64,000 nt of DNA from the NCBI RefSeq assembly GCF_036898095.1, contig NC_090743.1:13985925-14049924 (forward strand). The letters run 5' to 3'. This document shows positions 36,120 through 46,532 of this stretch, piece by piece; position 1 is the stretch's first letter; each line of letters opens with the position of its first letter. The notes below the pieces were generated by a model. It was not told the origin of the DNA and ran no database searches. It saw only the letters and a program-made list of their open reading frames with translations. The position numbers and the translations under genes are program-made. This DNA is from Palaemon carinicauda. Taxonomy: Eukaryota; Arthropoda; Malacostraca; Decapoda; Palaemonidae.

Positions 36120-37041
36120 CTAAAGGTGGAACTTTTCAACTGAAGAATCTCTACTCTTCAGATAAGATAATTCAAGAGGAAAAGCTTCCTCTTGCATCAA
36201 CCTTAGAAGGTAATTAGAAGCTGCTTCAACAGGGTCAGCTTCAATTTTCCTAAACTTATGTACAACAGTAAATACCTTAGAAACTACACTTATAAGTCTA
36301 GAAAAACTAGAAAAATTACTAATATTTACAAGAGGTTCCTTTTTAGGGAACATTACAGGAGAAATTAAGTCACCCTTCATATTATCAGGAATACAACCCA
36401 AAAGACACTTAGACCACTCGTCAGGAGAATTCAACCAAGAAGGCCTTTTGATCCAAAGACAGAAATTTTCAAGAAAGTGCTTACTAGTACAAGGTTTAGT
36501 TAGTAAATCAGCCTGATTGCTAGATGAAGGAATATAAGCCAATGAAACTACAAAATCTATCAGAAATCCTATCTAACAGACTAGAAATTTCCTTCAACCT
36601 ATTATTTACAAATGTGTTTCTCTTAGGAGCCCTATTAGTTAGAATCCAACTAAGAACTACTTGGCTATCTATAAAAAGAGTTATGCTTTCAATTTCAGCA
36701 CAATTTAATAGATTACTTTCAAAAATGGTGTCAAAACACTTCAAAGCTAATTGAGCAGCCAAAAGTTCTAAAGTAGGGAGAGTCTTCTCCTTAATAGGGC
36801 TAACCTTGGTTTTAGCAAATATCAGGGAACTATGATCACCTTGCACAGCATACATAGCACAACCATAAGCTTCCTTAGAAGCATCGGCAAACAAAAACAG
36901 CTTAACAGGAGCATCAGTTTTATAAGTTTGTCTAGAAAAGGAAGTTTGACTAACTTCACTGTAAGAATTACAAAATTTACTCCAAAGTTTAGAAATTTCA
37001 GCACTAGCTGTTTCATCCCAGTTCGTAACTTGCTGGCACAA
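36120..37041 (-). pseudogene. BEL RNase H and following linker (copy A)
   Basis: RNase H removes RNA from the hybrid. Active-site blocks are LFLFADASKEAYG, PTLELLAAQLAL, LFIDSQVVLSWI and YIPSSSNQADLLTKP (an Asp-Glu-Asp-Asp set). A 2-base deletion near 36,547, shared with copy B, splits the ORF just before YIPSSSN. Copy C has the continuous version. Confidence 0.85.
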
Positions 37042-37042
37042 C

Positions 37043-37834
37043 TTAACGAATAATAAGCTTGCCCTGCAGCATTATAGGTGCAAATATACCAATAGGATCA
37101 AAGACAAATGATAAAGCTGACAAAATCTGACGCTTTGAGGAAGCACCCTTGTTCAATTGCTTAACCTTTAATTGTAAGGTATCTTGGTCAGAGTCATAAA
37201 TATATCCTAAAATCTTCATTTCAGAAGCAGTTACCTTTTCATCTTCATCAAGAGTAGACAACAAAGCAGGAATGTTAGAACCCCACTCCCGTAAAGGCAA
37301 CCCCCCTGAATTCATAATTTTCTTAATAGAATTGATAATAAATGGCATCTGGGCTCCCTGATTAGAAGAGAGGACTAAGTTATCCATATAAAATTTGTCT
37401 CTAATCAGAGAAGCTACTTCATTCCCTCTATAGCTAGACAAATGATGTTGAATAATATAATTCAATATAAAGGGAGAACTTACATCCAAAAATTATAGTA
37501 TATCTATAAGCAACAAACTTCCCATTTATCTTTCTAAAGAAACAAAATCTATTTCGATCTGCCTCTAAAGATAACCTAACTTGGAGAAAAGCCTTGACTA
37601 TATCAGCTACAACTACATAATGATTATTCCTGAAATACAAAACCAAAGACAACAAGTTGTTCATCAAATCAATACCAGGAAAAGCGGCTTCATTTAATGA
37701 AGGAGCTTTTCCCACCTTTAAACTACAATTAAATAACGGACGGATTTTAGTGGTGACATTTTCATCATTTCTGATGACAGGGTGATGAGGAATGAATATT
37801 TGACCTGCGGCTCTATTTTTAACAGGCTCAATAA
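37043..37834 (-). pseudogene. BEL reverse transcriptase (copy A, 3' part)
   Basis: Blocks: IRPLFNCSLKVGKAPSLNEA, HYVVVADIVKAFLQVRLS (first catalytic Asp), CFFRKINGKFVAYRY and KFYMDNLVLSS at the usual YxDD site. The second catalytic position is Asn, not Asp, in all three copies. A 2-bp deletion shifts the frame near 37,485. The upstream part is displaced to 45,206 by the DIRS insertion. Confidence 0.85.
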
Positions 37835-38137
37835 AGGGATTTTGACGTAGGAAAAATCTATTTCTGGGCGAGGGACCTGTGCCGCCCAGTGAATAAGCTC
37901 CATTTAGCACTTATTCTTAGGTAATTTACTGCTAAATATACCAGAGAAAAAAATGTAAAGGAGTGCTAGGTTAACTAGCTCGCTCACCTATTGGTGTCGG
38001 TATAAAATTGGGCGTATAATCCAGAGGTCCCGCACTATTTAGATTCATCCACGACAAAGACTCCAATAGAGGAGAGCCGTTCAACCTCACTCGGCACCAC
38101 CAACTCTGCATCCGCTCAGAACCCAACTCCTTAGCAC
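37835..38137 (+). repeat. DIRS left inverted terminal repeat
   Basis: Pairs with 44,929-45,205 in inverse orientation over about 275 bp, from tttctgggc to ccaactcctt(tt)agcac. The outermost 28 bp (agggattttgacgtaggaaa and on) have no partner in the right ITR. Confidence 0.9.
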
Positions 38138-38177
38138 CCAAAGTTTGGGGACTCCAAGGGAGAGGAGCTGGGAGGGT

Positions 38178-38269
38178 TCACTGGGCGGCACAGGTCCCTC
38201 GCCCAGAAATAGATTTTTCCTACGTCAAAATCCCTTTTCTGGGCTCGAACCTGTGCCGCCCAGTGAATA
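38178..38269. repeat. DIRS internal complementary region
   Basis: The first part (38,178-about 38,236) is the reverse complement of the element's left terminus. The second part (about 38,237-38,269, ttctgggctcgaacctgtgc and on) is the reverse complement of its right terminus. Together they spell the junction that would form if the two ends were joined, which is the template arrangement known for DIRS replication. Confidence 0.9.
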
Positions 38270-38590
38270 TATACAAGAGAAATGTCACCAAACTTGCAAA
38301 ATAAAGGAAAAAACATAAGCGTAAGGGAAATACAAGTTGCTTTAATCAGAGATGAGTGCCAAAAACAATTATAAGGGTATCTTAAAAGGAACATAAATCC
38401 ACTTGGTAGAACAACTGACAAATAAGGTAAGGTATAATAATGCCGTGAGTGATAATATATACAGATACTCAGGAGTTAAAAATTTACAAATATAATAACA
38501 GTATTCAGGTGCGAAACCAACGAATACAAATAGGGTATAAATGAGGCAGGTAAGGGGGAGAGATAAAATGACAAGGAATCAACATGTGAG
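38270..38590. other. DIRS non-coding stretch between complementary region and recombinase
   Basis: About 320 bp, A-rich, without ORFs. Confidence 0.6.
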
Positions 38591-39565
38591 TTACCTGGCA
38601 GTAACTACGCTCCCTGCAGCTACTGTAGAAAATTTTAGGGCTTCCAAATATTTAAGGTAGTGTTTCTTGAACACTGACGGTGATTTCCACCCTGTATACC
38701 TGGAAAGGTCCGTAAAATTCATGTGGTGAAAAAAGTTCACCGAAGTAGCAACCGCTCTGATATCATGTGCAAGAGGAAAAGAGTCAGGGCTAGCTTGTTT
38801 AATAAAATACAAAATTTGTTGCCTGATCCCTTTAATGGTAATGGTACCACCTTGTTCTCTAATGAATAGAGGCCCCGAGGAGTTAGAGGAGGTCCGGGAT
38901 AAATAAGACCTAAGAGTTGTAACAGGGCACAGAGACGGATCTTGCGTGAGGGGAACAATTTTCCAGGAGGACCATCTGTTCTGAGGGTCTTCGTTCTTAG
39001 CCAAAAAGAATTTGTTAGGTGAAAGAAGGACCTCTCCCGAAGGAAGGAACTCAATATGACCCGGGTCTCTCGACAAGGCTGCCAGTTCAGAAATTCTTGC
39101 CCCGGAAGCCAAGCTCATCAGGAAAAGTGTTTTCCTGAGAAGGGGAATGTAATCACAAGAACTGTTAATGGTATCAGAAGCCAATTTGAGTACATCATTA
39201 AGGAACCAGGTCACCGGGGTAGGACGAGTAACCGGTTTCAGTCTGGCACAGGCTTTCGGAATTGAAGCTAACAAAGAGTCGGTTAAGTCTATGTTAAAAC
39301 CCACTAGGAAGATCTTTTTCAAAGCAGATTTAATAGTGGTGATAGTATTGGCTGCCAGACCTGATTCTAATAAAGTTCTAAAGAAAGTGACTGTAAGGTT
39401 CAAGTTCATACAGTGCACGTCTGAGTCTATCAAAAATTTTGCCAACTTTTTAACTGCAGAATCATATTGGCGGATGGTGGAATCCCGTTTATCTGATTCT
39501 AGGAACAGGGTGTTTTGAGGATCGATATTGGCACCATGCATGGCCGCAAACTTCATGAAGTCCAT
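38591..39565 (-). CDS. DIRS tyrosine recombinase
   Basis: Cuts and joins DNA to integrate the circular DNA intermediate. It is open for about 325 codons from the ATG at 39,565. Catalytic blocks are the first Arg in ASGARISELAALSRDP, a Lys-containing strand near FFLAKNED, the HxxR box in LAHDIRAVATSV, a Trp block TGWKSPSVF and the terminal Tyr in KKHYLKYLE. The open frame extends about 370 codons further upstream, but that part is Ser-rich and overlaps RNase H coding sequence in another frame, so I treat it as spurious. This is the only DIRS enzyme here with all residues in place. Confidence 0.85.
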   Translation of the reverse strand: MDFMKFAAMHGANIDPQNTLFLESDKRDSTIRQYDSAVKKLAKFLIDSDVHCMNLNLTVTFFRTLLESGLAANTITTIKSALKKIFLVGFNIDLTDSLLASIPKACARLKPVTRPTPVTWFLNDVLKLASDTINSSCDYIPLLRKTLFLMSLASGARISELAALSRDPGHIEFLPSGEVLLSPNKFFLAKNEDPQNRWSSWKIVPLTQDPSLCPVTTLRSYLSRTSSNSSGPLFIREQGGTITIKGIRQQILYFIKQASPDSFPLAHDIRAVATSVNFFHHMNFTDLSRYTGWKSPSVFKKHYLKYLEALKFSTVAAGSVVTAR

Positions 39566-39936
39566 AAAGTTAGGGCGCTCTGAATGTTTGAGAAAGCGTA
39601 CACAACGCGTGTTTGTACTATCTGAGACAGAACCGGATTGGGTATCGGGTGAGGATATAGTCTCAACTCTCGCAGAAGAGGATACCAGTTGCTCTTGGGC
39701 CAGTTGGGTGCGACCAAGGCTACTTGTCTCTTGAAGGATCCCAGTTTGTCTAGGACTTTCAGTAAAAGATTCACCGGGGGAAAGAGATAAATCCTTTCCC
39801 AGATGTCCCAATTCTGTGACATGGCGTCTGTGGCGTAAGCCTGAGGGTCTAGATTGGGAGCCACATATACTCTCAATTTGTGGTTGGATTCCGTGGCGAA
39901 GAGGTCCACTTGGAGACCGGGAACCCGAGAGAGAAT
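39553..39936 (-). pseudogene. DIRS domain between RNase H and recombinase
   Basis: Contains VDLFATESNHKLRVYVAPN and WERIYLFPPVNLLLK, the counterpart of the DLFAT block seen in relic 1. It continues the RNase H frame except for an in-frame TAG at about 39,937. It overlaps the recombinase start slightly, as is usual in DIRS elements. Confidence 0.7.
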
Positions 39937-40730
39937 CTACCGGAATGACTTTAGATCGAGTGACCATTCCGATTCTAAAGGGGAGGTCCGGGACAAGGCG
40001 TCTGCCACTACGTTCCGGACTCCCGCCAGGTGGACAGCTGAAAGATGCCAACGGTTCGAGGCTGCTAGGGAGAATATGGCTACTAGAACATGGTTCAGAG
40101 GCCCTGATTTTGACCCGCCTCTGTTGAGGCAGCGGACCACCACTTCGCTGTCGAGGACCAGACGAAGGTGTTGTCTCTTGGGTAGAGCGAGACGTTTCAG
40201 GGTTAGAAGAACTGCCATGGCCTCCAGCACATTGATGTGAAATTGGCGGAATAAGGGAGACCAAAGACCTTGAACTTTCCTGAGCTGAGAATAGCCGCCC
40301 CAACCTGATAGGGATGCGTCCGTGTGAATGATTAACTTCGGAGGCGGAAATCGAAGGGGAACTGACTTTGACAGATTGTTGGCTCTTGTCCAAGGAAGAA
40401 GTCTTTCCCGTAGAATGGGAGGAAGGCGGACTTTCCTGTCCCGGAGCTTCCGGTTCGCCCTCGAACGCCAGACACGATTGATATCTTTCAATTTTGCCTT
40501 CAGAAGTAGATCCGTCACTGAGGCAAATTGAAGGGACCCCAGAATCCTCTCTTGGAGTCGTCTGGAACTTACTTTGTCTTTGAGAAAGCGCTTGGTGTTC
40601 CTTGCAATCTCTAACCTCTTGGGTTTGGGAAGACACAGAGTATGAGATATAAGATCCCATTGCAGGCCGAGCCATTGGAACTTTGATTTCGGAAGAAGAC
40701 GGGATAGGCTACTACTTGAATCCCTTGATT
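39937..40730 (-). pseudogene. DIRS RNase H
   Basis: Blocks: LIIHTDASLSGWGGYSQ, INVLEAMAVLLTLK, LRLVLDSEVVVRCLN and HLAGVRNVVADALSR, a full Asp-Glu-Asp-Asp set. The frame is open but separated from RT by the lesion at about 40,700 and ends in a TAG at about 39,937. The open frame continues upstream to 41,235 only as a shadow of RT. Confidence 0.8.
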
Positions 40731-41320
40731 TCTGAGTTCCTGAACAGCAACTTCTGCTAACTTTGTGAAGATCCTTGGGGCGATGTTGAGCCCGAAAGGC
40801 ATCACCTTGAAGGAGTAATTTTTGTCCCCTAGGCGGAAGCCTAGATACGGACGGAAGTGTCTCGCTATCGGGACGTGATAATAGGCGTCTGTAAGATCGA
40901 TAGAGGTGGTGACGGCCCCACGGGGAAGTAAGGTCCGCACCTGCGAGACGGTAAGCATTCGAAACTTGTCGCATTGAATGGACAAGTTGAGAAGGGATAG
41001 GTCTAGAATCACTCTTCTCTTGTCTGAATCCTTCTTCGGGACACTGAACAGCCGACCCTGAAACTTCAGGTGTTTCGTTTCTTGTATGGCGTTCTTTTGT
41101 AACAGATCCTGGACAAATTCGACTAGGTCCGGAGTGGAATGTTGATGAAATTTGTTCGGAGGAGGAGGCCCTTGAATCCAACTCCACCCCAGTCCCTTGG
41201 AGATGATACTGAAAGCCCAGGGACTGAACCTCCATTTGTTGCGGAAGGCATAAAGCCTCCCCCCTACCTGCTGCACCTCAGTATTGGCTTGAGGAGTTGC
41301 CTCCATGTCCGCCTCGGAAG
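40690..41320 (-). pseudogene. DIRS reverse transcriptase lacking YxDD
   Basis: Blocks: FQGRLFSVPKKDSDKRRVI, VTTSIDLTDAYYHVPIA (first Asp) and FKVMPFGLNIAPRIFTKL. After GIQVVAY the expected LDD box is gone: the frame runs into a PVFFRNQSS reading that, in another frame, is the KFQWLGLQWDL block normally about 30 residues further on. A deletion of roughly 90 bp with a frameshift explains this. The polymerase cannot work. Confidence 0.85.
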
Positions 41321-41928
41321 TTCTTTCCCTTGCGAAAGACTCTTCCTCTACCTCTGTTCTTGTTTGAACCACGGTGGTAGCCTCTACCTCTGTTATAACT
41401 CTGGGAAGAGCTATGAGCCTCATAAGACTGGTTAAAGGCAGGAGAAGTGGTGGAGGCACCGGAAAGCTGGCTCTTAGGGAGCAGAACGGTGACATAGTCG
41501 TCCGAAGGAGCCTGAGAGGTGGAAGGCTGTGCAGGAGCAACGTGAGATGGAGGAAGAGGCAGTCGGAAATTGGACGAACTACTCTGCTGTTGCCTGAACT
41601 GGGTGGAGGTATACGGGCGGAGCTTCTTCCTACCCCGGGCTTGGTAATTTGCGGGGTCATATTTCCGTTTAGGAGTCAAACCCCAACGGGCTTTAAGGCT
41701 CTGATTGACTCTAGTGGCCTCTGCCAAGACTTCCTCTACAAGATCCTCAGAGAAGAGATTTGAACCCCAGCAGGAGGACCGGATAAGCTTATTAGGCTCG
41801 TGCCTAATAGTCGCCTCAGCCAGGACGTGTTTGCGACACCTACGTTTAGCAATAGCGAAGTCATAAAGGTCGTAGTATAATGACTGCAACGTAGCCTTAT
41901 TGAGACTTAAAGATACTCTCAGTATCAT
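41278..41928 (-). pseudogene. DIRS gag, C-terminal part
   Basis: A 216-codon frame: an RRCRKHVLAEATIRHEP block, then a WGLTPKRKYDPANYQARGRK block and a Ser/Gln-rich, Arg/Gly-rich tail (YNRGRGYHRGSNKNRGRG) suited to RNA binding. It continues the gag frame above after a frameshift at about 41,930-41,965. Confidence 0.75.
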
Positions 41929-41964
41929 AAGTTAAGGCTATCGACTCCGTGGACGTGGCCAAGT

Positions 41965-43356
41965 TCAGAGTACGGCCAACACGTAGGCGGGAATCATACT
42001 CCTGTTTACAGTAATGAGGGATTCCGGGAGACGGGGAAGCCGCTCGCTAAACATAACTGAAGCACAGTCCGCTGATAGCTTGCCAGAGGTAAAAGTGGTA
42101 TGGACATTGTCCCAACACTCAATGCCAGAAGGAAGAAGGAGGGAGATCGGATCCACCTCTCGGATGGGAGGCAAGGGCTTCTCCTCCAGAGCATATTGGA
42201 AAGCAAGCTCTGCTACCTTATTGACGCATGGAGTCACGGTGTTTTTGTCCATTAAGAACATTGTGAAGGAGCTCTTATAAGGCGTCAACATGGTGTTGGT
42301 GCAACCAATGTCATTCAGGAACCTAGCCCAAACAGATTGGGCTTGTTCTTTTGGGAAGATGACAGTCTCTTTGGGGACCTTATCTAACCGAACCAGAGCT
42401 TCCTCGGTAAGCCTGGCATAACCATGAAATGGAAATGCCAGACCAGGAGGAAAGAATTCAAAGTCCTCTAGAGGACGAGTGCCAAGACCTTCCAAAGTTA
42501 ACATTCCGTCTGAGAACGGGGAATGAAGAGCCATGCGCCAAGGATTATTCTTGGTAAACGGCGGGAGCTTAGAGGCATCCGGGATGAGAGAGCTTTGGAC
42601 TCGCTCCGGAGCACCTTGCTCTAATGCCCCAAGTCTCTGACCGATGTTAGAGAACATCGTGTCCATCTTGGCCTGCATTTCCGACACCAACTTAGCTTGC
42701 ATCTCCGACACAATGCGAAGCATGGCTGATTCGGAAAGGCCCGGGCTAGGAGCAGGAGTGGCGGATTGTACTCCCAGGTCGTGAGACTTAGAGGAGGAGC
42801 CAAAAGCCTTAGATGACGGGTTTGTATTCAGCTTAGAACTATGGGAAGCCTTGTGAGGCTTACGAGCTTTAGGTAAGGTTCTAGATGTAGACTTATCCTT
42901 GGGGGGAACCGGGTGTGATCGTTGAGACGAATCACGGTCCCCAGAAAAACCATGAAAGGAAGAGCGATCAGATGAAGAAGAAAGAGCGGGGCTGAGGATA
43001 GGAATCTCAGCGCCGGTAACCCCTGCCTCACTTACCACCCTACCTGCATCCGGATCATCCAATAACATGGGTTCAACATCCAGGTTCATGGAAGCAACAT
43101 TGTCTTCCAGATCTCCGGGGGCATCCGACGGATCTTGTTCTTGATCAATGAACCCCGCTATGGTGGCATCAATGTGGGCAATGATGGGAGCTGCAACATG
43201 CCTAGCCACAGCGGCTGAAGACTTGGCGTTAGGATAGATCATGGCACAATAGTCTTCGGATAGGACGTAAGGCTGCTTGGATTTCACGTTTCGGGCAAAA
43301 CCACCAACCCACACTTTCAGTGTGGCCCGAGCCGCAGACTTTTGCTCCGGGGATGC
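41965..43356 (-). pseudogene. DIRS gag, main exon
   Basis: Open for about 460 codons from the acceptor at 43,356 (ttatttcag before GCATCC). A Ser/Pro-rich low-complexity half (about residues 60-200) is followed by a repeated MQAKLVSEMQAKMDTMF heptad-like segment and a conserved-looking C half (FFPPGLAFPFHGYARLTEE, WARFLNDIGCTN). It ends early at AYVLAVL because of a frameshift; the remainder is at 41,278-41,928. I assign gag from position and composition and from similar proteins I recall in DIRS elements. Confidence 0.75.
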
Positions 43357-43491
43357 CTGAAATAATAGTGGGCATTATAAAAAGGAAGACTCCCAGTGGT
43401 CCTTCAAGACCATAGAGATCTTACTAAATAGTGTATGTATACCAAAAAAAGGTAAAATAAATAAGAAGGCAACATAGCCAACGGGACTCAC
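43357..43491 (-). other. Intron of DIRS gag
   Basis: 135 nt. Donor GTGAGT follows GSDS; acceptor tattatttcag precedes ASPEQK. Splicing is phase 0 and joins the two gag exons into one frame. Confidence 0.7.
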
Positions 43492-43662
43492 CGAGTCAGA
43501 TCCAAGGGTGGTGATGAGGTCAAAACAGACCATACAGTTATCAGGTTGCCATACCACGATGTCCTCCAGCTGAACTCCGCAGAGGGCGTGAGACCGACAT
43601 ACGGTATGGCCACAAGGCTGATGAAGAACAGCCGCACAGGCCGTCGTCTGACAATGCACCAT
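43492..43662 (-). CDS. DIRS gag zinc-module exon
   Basis: 57 codons with CQTTACAAVLHQPCGHTVC, RSHALC and CMVC: eight Cys/His positions suggesting a RING- or B-box-like zinc fold. An acceptor-like ttctttttatag stands directly before the ATG at 43,662, so the exon may be internal, with a tiny first exon at about 44,866. It is conserved in relic 2 (5,847), so it is a standing part of the family. Confidence 0.65.
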
Positions 43663-44928
43663 CTATAAAAAGAATAGTATATGAGAAACTGTATTTCTCT
43701 TAAGTAGGGGCGGGTCCCGAGGACCCAGGCCTAACATAAGTCTAACATAAGATTAGAGCTTAACTGTAATATTCTTAAGTAGGGGCGGGTCCGGAGGACC
43801 CGGGCCTAAACATAAGTCTAACTTAAGACTAAAGTATAGCTATCCATTCCGGTCGAGCCGGGAGCATAAAAAGGATGCAACAAAGAATTAAGACACATGG
43901 TGTCTGATTTCCCAGAGCGAGGTTAAGCCCCGGGCCGGGAAATAAAAGTATATCCATAAACCAATTCATATAGGAACTCCGGGATAGTGATCTGTCATAT
44001 ATAATCATATATAATCATAGGAACTGTTATAAAATAATAGGGGGGGCGGAACTGTAGATAAGAACCGCCAACCGAACCCGGAGGGTTTCGTATAACATAA
44101 TAAAAGTGTGATAAGTGAATATACAATAGGGTGCACCGGGATCCAACTCTGTTGACCGGTGGCCAACCAGTCTAGACAGAGACGAACCCGCCGGGACACC
44201 CGGAGGACAAAGTCCATAAACACTGAACTACCCCCTCTAAAAGGAGGGAAGGCAACGGTCCCCTAGGGGAGGGGGGAGAGAAGCCTAGCCGCCCACCTAG
44301 CGAGAGGGGGAGCTTGGGGGAGGATCACGTGATACGGAGCAGCAGGGCTACCAACTGACGATCCCCAACCAGACAGATCAAACGGAGTAATAGCACAAAT
44401 ATTCATTATAATAGTAATAGCGTTGAAAAATTATATAAATATACACATAAAATATTTAGGGCAAGGCATGCAACATAATAAATAAATCACAAAGGACACA
44501 CCTGATGGCTTATAAAATAACATTGCCGCCTAGTAACGAAGGTCGGCAAGCCATACGATACGTAACTGATATCGGCCCTAAAAATGAACCACGAGGGTTC
44601 TAAACGCTAAATAATGAATATCCACAATAACAAATAAAATTTAATTAATAATAAAAATAATACACATAGTAACACCGCGAGTGAAACTAAAAGCTCTCAA
44701 AACAGGAGTACCAACTGTAAGCGGAATCAAGCAAGATCGATATGAACGAAGAGAATAAACTCCTATAATTTAAATATTAAACGATCTAGATTGCTCAAAA
44801 CACAGCAAAACATAGCTTGGTACTTAACTTAGACGTTGTCTCCTGGGAAACCGATGAAGAAGCCATAATCCAAAGGAAAATCTCAAAAACACGAGAGCAC
44901 AAACAAAAAGCGGGTTACCATAAAGGCG
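43663..44928. other. DIRS 5' leader with two 75-bp direct repeats
   Basis: No gene is seen apart from a possible first exon at about 44,829-44,866 (-). The phrase tcttaagtaggggcgggtcc repeats at 43,698 and 43,773 (period 75). The first exon candidate ends TTSK before gttaagta. Confidence 0.55.
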
Positions 44929-45205
44929 TGCTAAAAGGAGTTGGGTTCTGAGCGGATGCAGAGTTGGTGGTGCCGAGTGAGGTTGAACGGCTCTCCTCTA
45001 TTGGGGTCTTTGTCGTGGATGAATCTAAATAGTGCGGGACCTCTGGATTATACGCCCAATTTTATACCGACACCAATAGGTGAGCGAGCTAGTTAACCTA
45101 GCACTCCTTTACATTTTTTTCTCTGGTATATTTAGCAGTAAATTACCTAAGAATAAGTGCTAAATGGAGCTTATTCACTGGGCGGCACAGGTTCGAGCCC
45201 AGAAA
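44929..45205 (-). repeat. DIRS right inverted terminal repeat
   Basis: Inverse partner of 37,835-38,137. It ends cgagcccagaaa directly against the BEL sequence tgccaagctg. Confidence 0.9.
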
Positions 45206-45953
45206 TGCCAAGCTGCTCCTGTCTATCAAAAACTTCCTCATATTAAGAGGATATATTCTGATCTAATTTAGAATAAATCCGTTCAGCAACTGCCAAAGAA
45301 ATCTTTAAATTGTTTGGGACTTTTTCAATTAAATCCTTTTTTCCATGGTAACTGGACGTGATAATGTCCTTCATGAAAAGAAATTGATTTAGCAAATTCA
45401 GCAACTTGTTGGTCTTCATAAGGAAGGGAATTTTCATCTTTAATCCCAATCGATTCTAAATTATAGAAATTGTCGAGTCCATACTCTACACAAGATTCAG
45501 GAAAGATATCATTCAATGGATCGAACTTATAGCCTACTGGATTGACTGCAAAATTCACTAATAGCTTCTGTTTTCCAAGTTGCTTAGGAGGAACAAAATC
45601 CAGAAGTCTATTCTTATCAGGCTTAGAAGTCTGTTTACTCTCCAAATTAAGGGAATAATTATAAAAAACGCTAGATTCTCTGTTACATTCAGGTACATAT
45701 TTAATTTCCTTATTAGGAATAAACCTAACAGATTTAGCCTTAGGTAACCATTACCTCTTGGTCTATTTTCCAAGATTTTATTACTATCAATTTTAAGACA
45801 AGTCTCTACCTTTCTTACAGGTTTACAAGGTTCATAAGAATCAATTCTCTTATAAAAAAGCTTCCTTTGTGAAGGATGAACAAAATTGACTACTGTACCA
45901 AATGGAATAACCCCATTGGCCAACTTAATTACTCTAACCTTAATATTAAACAA
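45206..45953 (-). pseudogene. BEL protease-RT linker and RT N-terminus (copy A)
   Basis: Frames 45,558-45,953, 45,325-45,645 and 45,243-45,449. The linker carries NLESIGIKDENSLPYEDQQV and HYHVQLPWKKGFN, a block that precedes RT in BEL elements. A +1-type frameshift occurs at an A-run just after it, then a TAA stands in frame before YEEVFDRQEQLG. Both defects recur in copies B and C. Confidence 0.8.
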
Positions 45954-45984
45954 CTCTACAGTCTAAATCTAACTGATTAAGTTC

Positions 45985-46496
45985 CTAAAGGATATCATTC
46001 CCTAGGATACCTAATATATTTACAATTTCAGAATTCCTCCCTGGGTAATTATTACATACAGAATAACCAGCAGATTCCATATTTTTAACTACAGAAGGCA
46101 GCATAAGAATTTGTATGGAAAGATTAAAAATTTCCAATGCAAAAAACAGACAACTAGTCTTTTTCCCACAAGGCATTATTAAATCAGCTACCAAGTGAAA
46201 TCCATCACTAACTCTAGCTGGCAACCCAAAAGAAGAAACTAACCTAGATAAAGGAGCACCACACCAAAAGAAGAAACTAACCTAGATAAAGGAGCACCAC
46301 AATAATCTCCTAATCTGCTATCAACAATTTGTTTATTAATAACACTAAACTGGGCTCCAGTGTCTAATAGAAAACAACATATAAAAGATTTCCTACCTCT
46401 ACCAACTTTGAGGGTAATTAAGGGAACAAATATTTCAGACCCTGATTGACAACTTAATAATTTTTTATCAAGATCCTTACCAGCATGAGGGCACAT
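45985..46496 (-). pseudogene. BEL aspartic protease (copy A)
   Basis: The active-site block FLLDTGAQFSVINKQIVDS is at about 46,330-46,390. A private 38-bp direct duplication (46,226-46,263 and 46,264-46,301) and a small insertion near 46,380 break the frame. Copy B has the uninterrupted version. Confidence 0.85.
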
Positions 46497-46532
46497 TGCT
46501 CCATGATGTTCAGATTTATTACAAGAAAAACA

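Larger units (their letters stand above)
37835..45205 (-). mobile_element. DIRS retrotransposon, 7.37 kb, inserted in BEL copy A
   Basis: The uninterrupted site in copies B and C (ggctcaataatgccaagctg) places the insertion exactly, with no target duplication, as expected for tyrosine-recombinase integration. It contains ITRs at both ends, an internal complementary region at 38,178, and minus-strand gag, RT/RNase H and tyrosine recombinase. RT and gag are broken; the recombinase is intact. Confidence 0.92.

Noticed and set aside
35363..36217. Plus-strand ORFs of 69-101 codons, repeated in copies B and C
   Set aside because: They are antisense to the BEL integrase; their conservation follows from duplication of the integrase sequence.
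39566..40675. Long N-terminal extension of the DIRS recombinase (open frame of 694 codons)
   Set aside because: The upstream 370 codons are Ser/Pro-rich and overlap the RNase H and DLFAT coding frames; no ATG-linked motif supports them.
40730..41235. N-terminal 160 codons of the open frame containing DIRS RNase H
   Set aside because: This segment is a frame shadow of the RT; the real RT blocks are in another frame.
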